Positions 23,101 through 33,196 of a DNA stretch of 64,000 nt are shown here, in pieces. The notes under the pieces were generated by a model. It was not told the DNA's origin. It ran no database searches and saw only the letters and a list, made by a program, of their open reading frames with translations. Position 1 is the stretch's first letter; each line of letters begins with the position of its first letter. The stretch lies in the NCBI RefSeq assembly GCF_049243985.1, contig NC_135372.1, positions 97,207,318 to 97,271,317 on the forward strand, in the 5' to 3' direction. Position numbers and translations under genes: made by a program. This DNA is from Paroedura picta (taxonomy: Eukaryota; Chordata; Lepidosauria; Squamata; Gekkonidae).

Positions 23101-25840
23101 TTGATTTCTGCTTCTGGAGGATGTGTCGGATTCTCAAAACTCGGTGGATGGGTGGGTTCTTGGTGTTGTGGGTGTGCAGGGGGCTTGGTGAGGCTTTCCT
23201 TGGCTACAGATCTCTGACCCTTCCAGTGCAGAGGGTGAAGAAGGCTAGAATAAACAGGGAAGGTGAGTGGAAGGGGCCTTCAAGGGAAGCTCCATGCCTC
23301 ATGGCATCCTGAAAAGCAATCCCAGGCTGAGCATTGCTTTGAGCAGGCCCCCCACAGCCCTAAAAAGAGAGGGGTCCCTGCCTTGCGGATCTTGGATGGC
23401 CTTTCTCATCTCCTACCCTTTGGACTTTGAGGGGGGTTTGCAAAGAATTTGGTTGCACGCCCAGGGGAAGGGGTGGCCATTTTCCAGTGCCATATCCCCC
23501 CTCTAAAACATTCTCAGAGAACTGCCGTTTGTCCACTTGAGAAAGCTAATAGTTCTTCAGGGCCATTTCAAGTTAAGAAAATGGGGATGGGGAGCAGCCC
23601 TGCCAGGGCACCTGCCAAACCACCACCTTTCAAGCAAGTGGGAACACTTGGACAAGCAAAGAGGTCCCACCACTGGCACTCCTGCCTTCCCTGATTAAAG
23701 GTGCCAAAAGCCCCACATGCCACATGTCTGCCCCATTGGGGGAAAGATTTTTTGCTGCACAATCAGCAGGTGAGAGGGCCAGGGGATCCACTAGAGCCAG
23801 TGGACCTGGGACTGGGGCATCTCACCTGTTGCATTCCATTATGTTGGTGGAGTGGCAAAAGCTGTTGATTGACTAGCAATACAGGATATGGTTGATAAAC
23901 GTAGTCACTATTCAGCCAGTGGCTTGAATCTTCGCTACCATTCATAACCTTATGTTCTCTCTCCTTTATATAGCCATTTGTGATTCATGACATGGATACC
24001 CTGTGGCAAGCAGAAAAGGGCCTGGTATGGAAGCAGCTGGTAAATGAGATACCGCCATACAAGGAGATTGGTGTTCATGTCTTTTACCGCTGCCAGTGTA
24101 CATCAGTGGAAACTGTGCGTGAGCTTACAGAATTTGCCAAGAGCATCCCTAGCTTCATCAGCCTTTATCTTAATGACCAAGTGACTCTGCTGAAATATGG
24201 AGTGCATGAAGCCATCTTTGCCATGCTAGCCTCCATCATGAACAAGGATGGACTCCTGGTGGCCAATGGGAATGGCTTTGTGACACGTGAATTCCTTCGC
24301 AGTTTGCGCAAACCCTTCAATGAAATAATGGAACCCAAATTTGAGTTTGCTGTGAAATTCAATGCCCTGGAACTTGATGACAGTGACCTGTCTCTGTTTG
24401 TAGCAGCCATCATTCTATGTGGAGGTGAGATTGGGGAGTCATTGAACTTGTGGCAGACATGGGAGATGGTTGCAGCATTGGGACTCTGGAGCACTGCTCG
24501 TATATACTGTGTCCAGTGCTTCTGCTGAGTACTCACAGTCAATCCCATGTAGAGCATGTAGCAACATGCTTGGAGTTACTGTAGCTTGGAGTTACTAAGA
24601 TGTTCAGAAGAAAAATGCTTGCAGCATTCATGCCAGTCAAGGTAGCAAACATATTTGGATCATTATAGTCCCATCGTTCTGTAACTTGCCTTAAGAAATT
24701 ACCATTATCTGGTATAGTCCTAGAACAAAATTTGAGTTCAGTGGCACCTTTGTTCTATTTTGTACTCGGTGTTATTGTTTCAGACCAACAGGCCTGCCTG
24801 CCTGAATCTGGTATAATCCTGTTTCTTTTTACTTGTTAGGCTCTACCCTTTAACCTGATTAGGAGTGTGTGTTTTCCCCACAGCTATTTTAACTACCTAG
24901 TCTGCCTCTGCTTCCTAGAGCTCCCAGTAGACTGCTGCCCCTTTCCTTTAGACCTCCTGCCATCTACATCTAAAAACACATGTAGGACAATATCATGTCT
25001 TTTTTCCGTTCAACATTATTTTCCTCATTTTTGCCTCCTGCTTCTCAGGCTTTCTGCAACTCTTTGGTTCTCAGTAAAAATCAAATTTTGTACTTCTAAA
25101 AGGCTTCTTTCTCAAGGCTAAACTTCTGGATAAACAGATGACCCCACCACTATTTTTCCACAAGATAATGTTGGGGAGGGGGGGAGGCAGCACTCAATGG
25201 GAAAAACTGTTAGACATCTAGAAAAGCATTTCTTTACCCGTCTCTCACAAGTGTGCACTGATACTGTGGGAAACACCCAAATGAGCTGTATGTGTCTGTC
25301 TCACGTCCTGTCAGCCAGTTGCAGAATTCCAAGCCCTGATCATGTAATTAGCAATACCTAGGATATTTTCTTCTGCTAGACCATATGAGTGCAGGCTGGT
25401 TGTTGGTATTGAAGAAAACATTGCTTGTCAGAATACTCCCTTGTATGAAAAGCTTTCTGCAGGACAGCAAGCTCAGGAGAAAACTAGGATCACATCTTGG
25501 AAAAATGAAGAATTTTAAACAGTTTGTATTCAGAGGAACGAATACAGAAAATAATGTAAGTCTCATTTAATCTTTCTCTTCCTCTCTTCTAGACCGCCCT
25601 GGCTTGATGAACATTAAACAGGTAGAGGAGATTCAAGACAATATCCTCCAGGCCCTTGAGTTCCACCTGCAGGCCAATCACCCAGACACTCAGTACCTCT
25701 TCCCTAAGCTGCTGCAGAAGATGGCTGACTTGCGGCAGCTAGTGACTGAACATGCACAGCTGGTGCAGAAGATCAAAAAGACAGAAACAGAGACTTCCCT
25801 GCATCCACTCTTGCAGGAAATCTACAAAGACATGTACTGA
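11005..25840 (+). CDS. PPARD: PPARD, peroxisome proliferator-activated receptor delta, complete coding region (6 exons)
   Basis: Nuclear receptor transcription factor. From family knowledge it pairs with RXR, binds DR1 elements and drives fatty-acid oxidation genes in response to lipid ligands. Coding exons are 11005-11140, 13865-14016, 15158-15296, 20731-20933, 23974-24424 and 25593-25840. They splice in phase to 442 residues (the human protein is 441). Residues 1-45 are an acidic A/B region starting [16 protein letters not shown]. The two-finger DNA-binding domain spans about 75-140, with P-box CEGCKG and the PPAR-type short D-box CERSC. The hinge has MTKKKAR. The ligand-binding domain fills the last two exons and ends in the AF-2 helix [10 protein letters not shown]. 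The sequence follows human PPARD rather than PPARA or PPARG throughout, for example in the N-terminus and in GLVWKQLVN. All introns are GT-AG. The promoter and upstream 5'-UTR exons are not identified here. Confidence 0.97.
11141..13864 (+). other. PPARD: PPARD intron after coding exon 1
   Basis: Apart from the CR1 tail at 12333, AT-rich sequence with no recognised feature. Confidence 0.8.
12333..12405 (-). repeat. CR1 LINE 3' end fragment
   Basis: AGAATCATAGAATCATAGAG at the left is the reverse of the CR1 ATTCTATG tail, followed by CATCTAGTCCAACCCCCTGC. Confidence 0.85.
13865..14016 (+). CDS. PPARD: PPARD coding exon 2 (first zinc finger)
   Basis: Acceptor CTGTAG, donor GTATGG. It encodes about residues 46-96: a Ser-rich stretch, then [20 protein letters not shown], the first C4 zinc finger with its P-box. 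The exon ends on CK, phase 0, the usual nuclear-receptor boundary between the two fingers. Confidence 0.97.
14017..15157 (+). other. PPARD: PPARD intron between the two zinc-finger exons
   Basis: No repeat or gene recognised. Confidence 0.8.
15158..15296 (+). CDS. PPARD: PPARD coding exon 3 (second zinc finger)
   Basis: Acceptor CCCACAG, donor GTAAGG. It encodes [20 protein letters not shown], then the [12 protein letters not shown] second finger and GMSHN. Only three residues separate the first two cysteines of the D-box (CERSC), a PPAR hallmark. It ends in phase 1. Confidence 0.97.
16081..16974. mobile_element. Non-autonomous PIF/Harbinger-type DNA transposon, 894 bp
   Basis: Ends GGGGCTTTTTGCACGG and CCGTGGCTAAAGGCCC form about 16-bp terminal inverted repeats with a few mismatches. 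TAA flanks it on both sides (16078-16080 and 16975-16977), the TWA target duplication of this superfamily. Inside are repeated CAATCTGCAACAC, CAATCTGTAACAC and CAATTTGCAACAA motifs, and a perfect 11-bp palindrome at 16660-16683. It is CpG-rich, unlike its surroundings, and has no transposase reading frame. Confidence 0.75.
18250..18750. repeat. Diverged tandem duplication, period about 315-320 bp
   Basis: The stretch from CCATCACCTGACATC (18254) to GGCATCCAG (18429) recurs from CCATTGCCTGACATC (18568) to GTGTCCAG (18750), with matching landmarks in the same order: GGCCA, CACGAGT or CACAAGT, GGGAAGGCCA, GGTGGCTGT, AGGGGAG, TGTGCCCC. Unit identity not known. Confidence 0.65.
19227..19352. mobile_element. 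Palindromic hAT element, 126 bp, with perfect 8-bp target duplication
   Basis: Ends CAGGGGTAGTCAAACTGC and GCAGTTTGACTACCTCTG. The two halves are near-perfect inverse copies (TGGACTACAATTCCCATGAG on both strands). GCTTATTC lies at 19219-19226 and 19353-19360. End sequence and 8-bp duplication fit hAT; there is no coding part. Confidence 0.85.
20731..20933 (+). CDS. PPARD: PPARD coding exon 4 (C-terminal extension and hinge)
   Basis: Acceptor GCTCCAG, donor GTGAGT. It encodes [20 protein letters not shown] through [20 protein letters not shown]. The stretch [13 protein letters not shown] differs from mammalian NEGSQYNPQVADL but keeps length and frame. It ends in phase 0. Confidence 0.96.
20934..23973 (+). 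other. PPARD: PPARD intron before the main ligand-binding exon
   Basis: One copy of a dispersed repeat at 23455-23590; otherwise nothing recognised. Confidence 0.75.
23455..23590 (+). repeat. Dispersed repeat, copy 1
   Basis: Shares CCCCTCTAAAACA, GAACTGCC and GTTCTTCAGGGCCATTTCAA with 27425-27545 in the same order. Family unknown. Confidence 0.6.
23974..24424 (+). CDS. PPARD: PPARD coding exon 5 (most of the ligand-binding domain)
   Basis: Acceptor TTATATAG, donor GTGAGA. It encodes 150 residues from [20 protein letters not shown] to [10 protein letters not shown], helices 1 to about 8 of the ligand-binding domain. FAKSIPSF and [20 protein letters not shown] are diagnostic of PPARs. It ends in phase 1. 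Confidence 0.97.
24425..25592 (+). other. PPARD: Last PPARD intron
   Basis: A short foldback-family fragment near 24728-24800 (GAGTTCAGTGGCACCTTTGT, then CAGACCAACAGGC); otherwise nothing recognised. Confidence 0.75.
25593..25840 (+). CDS. PPARD: PPARD last coding exon (helices 9-12, AF-2)
   Basis: Acceptor CTTCTAG. It encodes [20 protein letters not shown] to the C-terminal [12 protein letters not shown] and a TGA at 25838-25840. The histidine of TEHAQL and the terminal tyrosine, which family knowledge links to ligand carboxylate binding and AF-2 stabilisation, are both present. Confidence 0.97.
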
Positions 25841-27424
25841 GGAACCTATATTTATGAAATAGGTTAAAGCCATGGAGTCCAGTGAAATGCTTTGTACATT
25901 GGCCAACAAATCCCCTGTGTCTTCCATTTCTTCTACTGGAAATGCTTTTTCTATCTGATGGCTGCATATACTGTACAAAGGGGTGTACAGCCTCACATCT
26001 GGTATCACCACTTAGTGGTAGGTTAGGGCTTCCGTTAACATACATACACTAAGTGAAACTTATAAGGCACATCATAAGCTAAATATATGTTGCAATAGTT
26101 TGGCTGATACACTGCCTCTGGGCAGCTGTTGTGTTTACACAAACCTTGCAGATACTCATGAACTGTGGGTCATTTCCAGGCAACTGTCTGGCAGGTACAG
26201 GAACAGCATTTGCATCATATATCCACTGTATATTATTTTTGTATTGCACTCTGAACTCTAGCTTGGCCATAAGTGGCAAATTCTAGGGTGTGCAAAGAAA
26301 GAGTGTGCATTTGCTTGTATATGTACAAATTTCCCAAAGAAATTTACAAGTGTTTAAGGGTACGGACACTCTTTATGGGGACAGCTTCGAGGGGGGGAGG
26401 CCTTTGCTCATTCCCCTCGGTACACAAAAATAGATATGCTTTCTTCATGGAAAGCCAGACCTCCTGTCTTCCACATTGGGAACACTTTCTCCTTTGAGTT
26501 GTTTTGCAATATTTTGTTGAAGCCCTCCATGAGTATCTATGATCCTTAGTCCACTGAAATTTACTAAGAAGTGGAGGCTTGTTTTTAAGTTCCTGTTCCT
26601 TGTAATGGGCTCCAGAGTTTACCAGATAAGGAAGTGGGCTTGAAACAAAATAGGATGGGTATATTGCTCTTGGATGGTAGCTGACAAAATTCCATTTGCT
26701 TCCTTCATCTAAGCGAATCTAACTGAAAGTAGTTGTAATACTCCCTGCAGTCTAGTAATGCAAATCCTTGAAAGCACTTGAGTCTCTCTCCCCCCCAGCA
26801 GGGAATACAATACTGATTATTTTCTTAAGAGGGCAGCACACAGTCTGCTCTTAAATCCAAGTGACAGAAGGATGCTGTGTTTTTCTTTGATGTCCGTTTG
26901 TGGTTGTTCCTGAAAGAGTTGAAGGACAATTCTTGATATGTGAATTGCAACTGTGCCTTTCCCATGAGCCTGTATTGCATCATGTGCTGGCTTCACCCAT
27001 TCTGCATCTCCAGTGCTGGCAATAACCATTGCATAAGCAAACATTTCAATATTACCCTCTGAGCATTTCCTCTCAAAATTGCCATGACCTTTATCTTATA
27101 TTCTCAAAGGCCTAAAATATAATTTCAACCGCTCTTTAATTTCTAGGTTGGTTCCACTTCAGTCTTTGGACTCTCACTCTTACCTTTTGCCATGGTTACG
27201 ACACAAGTTCAAAATGAATTTATTCACCAGTTAATGTATAAGGAGCTACTTTTTCAGGGAGATCATTGCTACTTGAATATATGGACCATATGAAACCATC
27301 CTGTTTGGACTGTGGGCAGATTCACATATTAAAATATCCATATGGCAGATACTTGGAGTGTCAAAAGGTGGGACAGTATTCTATGATGAGAACCCTTGTT
27401 CCCAAGTATATAGAAAGGATTAAG

Positions 27425-27545
27425 TCCTCCCCCCTTCCAGTGCTATTTCCCCCCTCTAAAACAGTCTGAAAGAACTGCCATTTATCCGCTTGAGAAAGCT
27501 TACAGTTCTTCAGGGCCATTTCAAGTTAAGAAAATGGGGGCCAGG
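27425..27545 (+). repeat. Dispersed repeat, copy 2
   Basis: Same family and orientation as 23455-23590, about 85% alike by eye over 110 bases. Confidence 0.6.
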
Positions 27546-27969
27546 AGCTTAAACCCATTTTCCCTAAGTACTGCAGTCTTAATCTGCATTAGCTCTGCAT
27601 GCACCTAGGAATTGAGGTCCCAGGGCAGAACTTGTAAATGTTCTGAAGTCCTGTTGGTGACCATATATCTCATGTAAACTTTTTAATGAGTAAATTGCCC
27701 AGTGTGAGGCTTTCCTGGTTTCTTCCATCTGTGACTTTGCAGTCTGTTCCCAGCATTAGTACCACAATGTTAGGTGATATGATGCTGGGAAGTAATTTAA
27801 GAATCTTAGTACTGGGATCTTCATTCTGGCATTATTTTTTATACTTGAGGCCTTAAGCTGTTGTATTTCAATAGTTTCTCAAATGGATTCCATGCCATTG
27901 GAGAAGAGAATCAGTGTAAAATAACTTTAAAAGAATACGTAGGCTGTGATGACATCACTTACCCTGGAT

Positions 27970-28170
27970 AGCTCAGGCTAGCCTGATATCATTAGCCTGT
28001 CTCTTGGAAAGCCCTGGCTAGTACTTTGGTGGGCAACCACCAAGGAAATCCATGGTTGTTATGCCAGGCGGTCAATGGCAAATCACCTCTGTTCATCTCT
28101 TGCCTCAGGATCCTTGCAGTGTCACCAAAAGGTGACTGAGACTTGATGGCACTTTCACAGGTGCATAATA
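27970..28170 (+). mobile_element. 5S-rRNA-derived SINE
   Basis: CCTGGCTAGTACTTTGGTGG derives from the 3' half of 5S rRNA; then GGCAATGGCAAATCACCTCT and GACTTGATGGCAC give the SINE body shared with 34960-35520. Confidence 0.7.
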
Positions 28171-28615
28171 TGGGTACATAAGGACAGATTTTGCAGTGTG
28201 CAGCCATGAACTGAATTCAGTTGTGTTGTCACTTCTTTCCAAATCACGTAAGCTTGTCTTTCGCTCCCCCCACCCCTTGTCATCCAATTTTAACATTGGT
28301 TTATGGTACAGCTTTGGCTAGGGTGATTATAGTGAGCATCCAACATATTAACTTGTAATTTTAACAGGTAGGAATGTATCTTTGAAATCTGCCTCTTGGA
28401 GATTAGTGTTGTGCACATCCCTATCTAGAGCCCAGTCATAATCTCATAGCACTCATGTGATGTCCCCAGACTCCACTTGCGGTTTAGCCCTTATGATGTA
28501 AGATGACCTTTTAGCACTGCACAAACAAAATTGCCAAGGTGTGGCCTATTTCTGCATATTGATGGGTTGACAGACAATTGAGCAGGGGAAAACACATCAC
28601 TGAATAGTTCTACAT

Positions 28616-28882
28616 CAGGGCTCCCCCAAGTTATGCCCGTAGTGCCATAGTGCCTGCCAAAACCTTTTCTGGTGCCTATCAAGTGTTTTTAGAACATGGG
28701 TATGGTCAGGTGGGGCTTTTCCCCAGCAAAGCTTTTGATTTCTTTGGCAGCAGCTACCACTACTGCACAAGGATCTGCACTACGTGACTCAAGGTAAGCT
28801 TCAGCAGCCATTTTTATGTACCCTCCATGCTGAGTCTGATTTCTAAAGGTGCCCACAGGCATAAAAAAGTTGGGGAACCCTG
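28616..28882. mobile_element. Non-autonomous hAT element, 267 bp, perfect 8-bp target duplication
   Basis: Ends CAGGGCTCCCCCAAGTTATG and AAAGTTGGGGAACCCTG. TTCTACAT flanks it at 28608-28615 and 28883-28890. No coding capacity. Confidence 0.85.
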
Positions 28883-29644
28883 TTCTACATTATTGCATAT
28901 ACTTGATTCTCTTCCTCCTTTCAATCTTATTTTCTTAGGATTGAACTAAATATTGAGGGGCATAGAGTGTTGTGGGGAGTTGGGATGGGGAAAGGAATTT
29001 TTCCTTCTCTATCAATTGCATTATTTCTGTATCCTATCACCCTTGCTATTTGCCCTGTGTTCCTCCTCCCTGGAGTAAATGTTCTAGGGAAGACAGAATG
29101 AGATTAAAATACAGAAGTGGAAAGATACATTAGTTTCCATCCCCTGTACCATGGCCCAAATCTGTGTCTCCTTACAGGTTTTCTTTTTTTTTTAAGTGTG
29201 AGATCAAAGATTGGATCTCCTATTGTCATGCTTAGTTTGACTCTTTGCACAATAATTTCTGGTCCTGCAACAAGTCAGACTCATTTTATGTCATATCTTT
29301 CTCAAACACAAAATAAAGTTGAGCTGTAGTTGGAATTTTTTAACTTCCTCCTGACAAATCACACATATAGTCCCTGAAGTTATTGTTGGTAGAAGATTTG
29401 GCAAATTATTTCTCTGCCAGTTCCATTCTGGAAAGCTGCCAAAGCAAGTCCAATTGTTTTCTCTGCCCAATGTCCATAAAGGTCATGGTACAGTATTTAA
29501 ACCAGAATAACCATGCATTGTGATGTTCCATGTCTACCGCACACAAAAGTATGTGAGTTAGGTGGAATGCCTGTTAAACTTCATGTAGCAGTACCCACAG
29601 GTGGGCACACTGACTAAACTGATTTTGCAATGTCTACCTTTGAG

Positions 29645-29902
29645 TAGAGATTGGCACAAACTGAAAAATTCTGGTTCAGTTCAGGGTTTGGGACAGCCCC
29701 TGCACTGGCTAGTTCAAATCCCCCTTCCAGCTGCAGCTTGCCATGGCTTGGGGGGGGGGGCGAGGGGATCACCTAGGAAAGATTAAATGGCTGGTAGTCA
29801 TTTCAGCCTAACAGTGGGGTGGGTAGACCTGTCAGGTCAGCTCCAAACCAGGTCAAGTTTATGCTGAATTTTGGCTCATGAGTTGGTTTGTGCCCATCCC
29901 TA
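29645..29902. mobile_element. Non-autonomous hAT-like element, 258 bp
   Basis: Ends TAGAGATTGGCACAAACTGA and GGTTTGTGCCCATCCCTA. Flanks CCTTTGAG (29637-29644) and TTTTTGAG (29903-29910) match at 6 of 8. Contains a G-run near 29750. Confidence 0.65.
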
Positions 29903-30129
29903 TTTTTGAGTACTTACCCTGGACCTTCTATCCACAAGCACCTGGCTATCCCTCAAAAGATGCTAGATATGTATTTCCAGCACTTGAGGGATGTATACAT
30001 GGGGGGGGGGGGTGTTGTAACAATCCGCAAACTGAAATGTATATTTTTGCTAGAAATACAAACTCCCAAGTGTTTTTAATAATATAAATAGTGACTGACA
30101 ACTTTAAATAAAATGGAAGTATTTAAGAA

Positions 30130-32350
30130 GTAATTGTAGCGTAGTATTTCGCCCATTTCAGACTCTTATGCGGCTGCATTAGGAACACTAAATTGGCTGG
30201 AAACATGACATAGACAAGTTTTAAATATGGCCCTGCCATTTTTTCTTTGTTTTCCTGCCTGTATCGCACCAACCTGGATGGTCTGGGGTATTGTGCTTAT
30301 CAAGGTTTTCTCCTGTCCCAGATGGATGGCTAGTAAACCACAGGGAACTCTTGCTGCTGTCAGAAACAAAACCACTGTATCCTAATTATTCTTGTATCAC
30401 AGAATAGTAAGCGAAAAACTCCGGTGCATCCCGAATCTGTGGCCATCATTGTGTGATTAAGACTGCAACAGCTCCTGGTCTCCATCTTAGGCAAGTTTCA
30501 AACTAATGAGTTTGGACTTTGGCAACAAGCTCTGCATCCGCTGTCTTTCTCACCCTTTGTTTTTGTACTTCACATTTGGTCTATGAAATGGTCTGGAAAA
30601 AAAATCCCTCAGTATTTTATTTTAGAATATATTGGTTGGTCCTGATAAACACTACTATTGTGTCAGGATCTGCCCCTACCACCAGACTAACACTAGTACC
30701 CATCATTTTTGTGTTTATTTTGGGAAATATTGTCCAAGAAAGGGATTCTGCAATAGGGAATTCCAGATAAGCAGCCATGTTAGTCTATTGTGGCTGAATA
30801 AAACAGCAATCCAGTGACACTTTAAAGGCTAACATGATGGAATTTGCTGGAATAAATTTCATTATTGAGCCTTGAGAAACTTTTCATGGGAATAAGCTCC
30901 ATTTAATAAATAGCCTCTTAGTTTGTTCTTTTAGTCCTGAAGGTTCTACTGGATTCCATTTGTATTCTGCAACAGGTGGATTATCTTCTAAAGGAACTTT
31001 GTGTATGAGAGTTAGGGTGTTCATCAACCAATAATAATGCAATCAAGTCTGGCTTCCATGTCTTGAATGTGTATAATCTAAAATTAATTGCTTTGTTAAG
31101 ATATGTTTATTTTTGTTGCTGTCAGCCATTCAAGAAATGCTGTGTTTCAAATAATACTGGGGAGGATTCTGATGAACTGTCAGTTTTTATATTTTCAAAG
31201 AGAAGATACATATCTCCCACCTCGCATGAAATATACACAGCTACCTACAATTCTATTTCTTTTGTTAAGGCTTTGCTCAGCCAAGTTATTCAGGCCAAGC
31301 CATTAACAATAAACTCAACCATGCTAATAATCACAACACTCAAACATATAAGGTCCCTTTATTTTCTCATATTTTGGAACCATTCAACAACAAAGTCAAG
31401 TTATAGGTGATAGTAGAAAAACCCTGAAATACTACTGCAGAATACATGGGGCTCATTTACAATCTGTTTTTGCTATGGCACCCAGATGTAAACTGGGCCA
31501 TCAGCCTTCCATGTCTCTTCCATGTGGACTTCAAAACATGAATGGACAAATGGAGATTGGCTTGGACTGTTTCCGCATTAGGAAACATACCTTGTTTTAG
31601 CCTCGTTTTGGGTTTCCTTTGGATGCTGTGAGTCAACTCTTGAATTTCCAGATCTGGGCTTTCCTCCTCTTATTTCCCAGGCTGATATTTGTGTCATACT
31701 TTCTGCACCGAGTCCGATGGAGGCAGTTTCCCATCATGCTTTGCTCTCTTCCTCTTGTGTGTCTTTTTGATGGTACATGGTATACATAACATTCTCCTGA
31801 AACACCACATTTCAAATGAATTATTTACAATGAATGACTTCCTTCAAACAACAAAAACACCACCACAAGAGATTCTTAAAGTTACACATACTCATTTTAA
31901 ACATCCCTGCACAGCTCAAAACCAGGTCACAGGACCAGAAAGAGATTTTAAGCATGACAATGGAGGCACCGTTTCTGAAAAACGACTAACCACTTGGTGA
32001 CAGGCAGATCTGGAAGCGTGAGATGAGAGGAATTTGATGTGCTACAATTTAGGGGGTTCTAGCAACATCTGGTTGTTTTAATAATAAGTTTTTATTATAA
32101 AAAGTATTTTTAGAAAAGAAAGTTGTCACTTCAGGTCAAGAGGCCTGTTGGAGAAAAACACAAACACCCATCCTGCATGGCCAGCACTCCTGGAGCTGAA
32201 ATATGCTCTGATTCCTAGGGAAGGCAATCTGCAACCCTTTGATTGGGGATTATGAATTTAATTTGGTTATGCCCTGCTGAGGATCACAGCAATAGTAACA
32301 GGAACCTCCTGTGCTCTTGCTGCAGGTGTGTTCCTATTCAGGAGATTTTC
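30130..32350. other. Intergenic region between PPARD and the makorin gene
   Basis: Apart from the foldback copy at 30766 nothing is recognised until CpG density rises near 32350. Confidence 0.6.
30766..30970. repeat. Foldback repeat copy, old
   Basis: GCAGCCATGTTAGTCTATTG and CCAGTGACACTTTAAAGGCT at left; CCTGAAGGTTCTACTGGATT at right in inverse order. Confidence 0.5.
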
Positions 32351-32399
32351 TGGCTTGTGCCGCTAAATCCCTGTGGGGCGGCCCTTGCAGCCCAAACCG

Positions 32400-33119
32400 T
32401 GTCATTTCGAAGGCTCGACAAAGAACGGGTCTCTACGTTGATTCTCGTCTAATGGCACAAGGGAGCCCGGTATTCCTACGGGAATTTCCAGTCCTCACCT
32501 TCCGCGGCCTATCTAGACTAACGAGATTACCAGTGCCAGGAAGTGGTGCTTTCAGCCGATTGTCCACTTATCATCTTGTCTACCTACCACTTTACGGTAT
32601 CTGAAGAAGTTCGCTCCGACTCAGGAAAGCTTATGTTGGAATTCAAACCGGTTCCTGGTCTTAGTCGCGTCGCCGTTCTCGTGTTTTCGGTTGCTCTCCT
32701 GAACAGCAGACTTCCCAGGGAGTCAGTCCGTAAGAACTTCGCTGCCCTTCCATCGGCATGCATGCACCTGGACGTGTGCAAATCCCGTTCCCTCTGCGCG
32801 GCATGAACTTTTGCTGTTTAGTGTGCCGGGGGATCAGCCGAAGGCCACTGAAGTCTCCCGAGGGCCACCGGAAGCTGCGGGGTTACTGTTGCCCGCCTCG
32901 GCAAGCCACCCCGCCCACCCCCATTCCCCGCACCTCGAAGAGCCCCTCTCGTTTCAAATCCAAGCCTCGCCATTCGACGGCCTGACGGGGAGCTGGCTGC
33001 GCCCGCCTTCCCCGCGCCAATAGGCTGTGCGGCCCCAAGCCCCGCCTCTGCCATAAATATTTCTGGAGGGAGGGAAGTCCAACTACGTTTGTTCGAGTCC
33101 GGGGCTGGCTGCGGGAGAG
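32400..33119 (+). promoter_or_regulatory. Makorin promoter in a CpG island
   Basis: CpG-rich sequence runs from about 32350 to 33800. Just before the start codon lie a CCAAT box (33017-33021), a GC box (CCCCGCC around 33040) and a TATA-like CATAAATA (33052-33059). Their spacing predicts transcription start near 33085 and a leader of only about 30-40 nt. Confidence 0.65.
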
Positions 33120-33196
33120 ATGGAGTCGGCGGTGTTCGTCGGAGAAAGTGGTCGCCCAGCCGCCCGCGGGTCCGCCTCCAACCGGGTCCCGTGCAG
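33120..33196 (+). CDS. Makorin coding exon 1
   Basis: Start codon at 33120 in a CpG island; 25 codons (MESAVFVGESGRPAARG to VPC) plus two bases. Donor GTATGC at 33197. The final Cys25 is the first zinc ligand of finger 1, so the intron cuts inside the finger, as the next exon's CGTGGAGCCTGC reading confirms. Confidence 0.85.

Larger units (their letters stand above)
25841..29330 (+). other. PPARD: PPARD 3' UTR and downstream sequence, 3' end uncertain
   Basis: The 3' UTR starts after the stop at 25840. No AATAAA was found within the first 3 kb. Candidates are ATTAAA near 29103, AATAAA at 29312-29317 (followed by a G/T-rich stretch) and AATAAA at 30107-30112. If a late site is used, the UTR contains a 5S-derived SINE and a hAT element. 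Apart from those and a short dispersed repeat at 27425, nothing else is recognised. Confidence 0.45.

Noticed and set aside
23121-23694. Three overlapping open frames in the PPARD intron
   Set aside because: They run through the dispersed repeat; no family resemblance and no splice sites in phase with PPARD.
11005-25840. PPARA or PPARG instead of PPARD
   Set aside because: The N-terminus [16 protein letters not shown], length 442 and the hinge and ligand-domain signature residues follow PPARD; the PPARA and PPARG N-termini are different.
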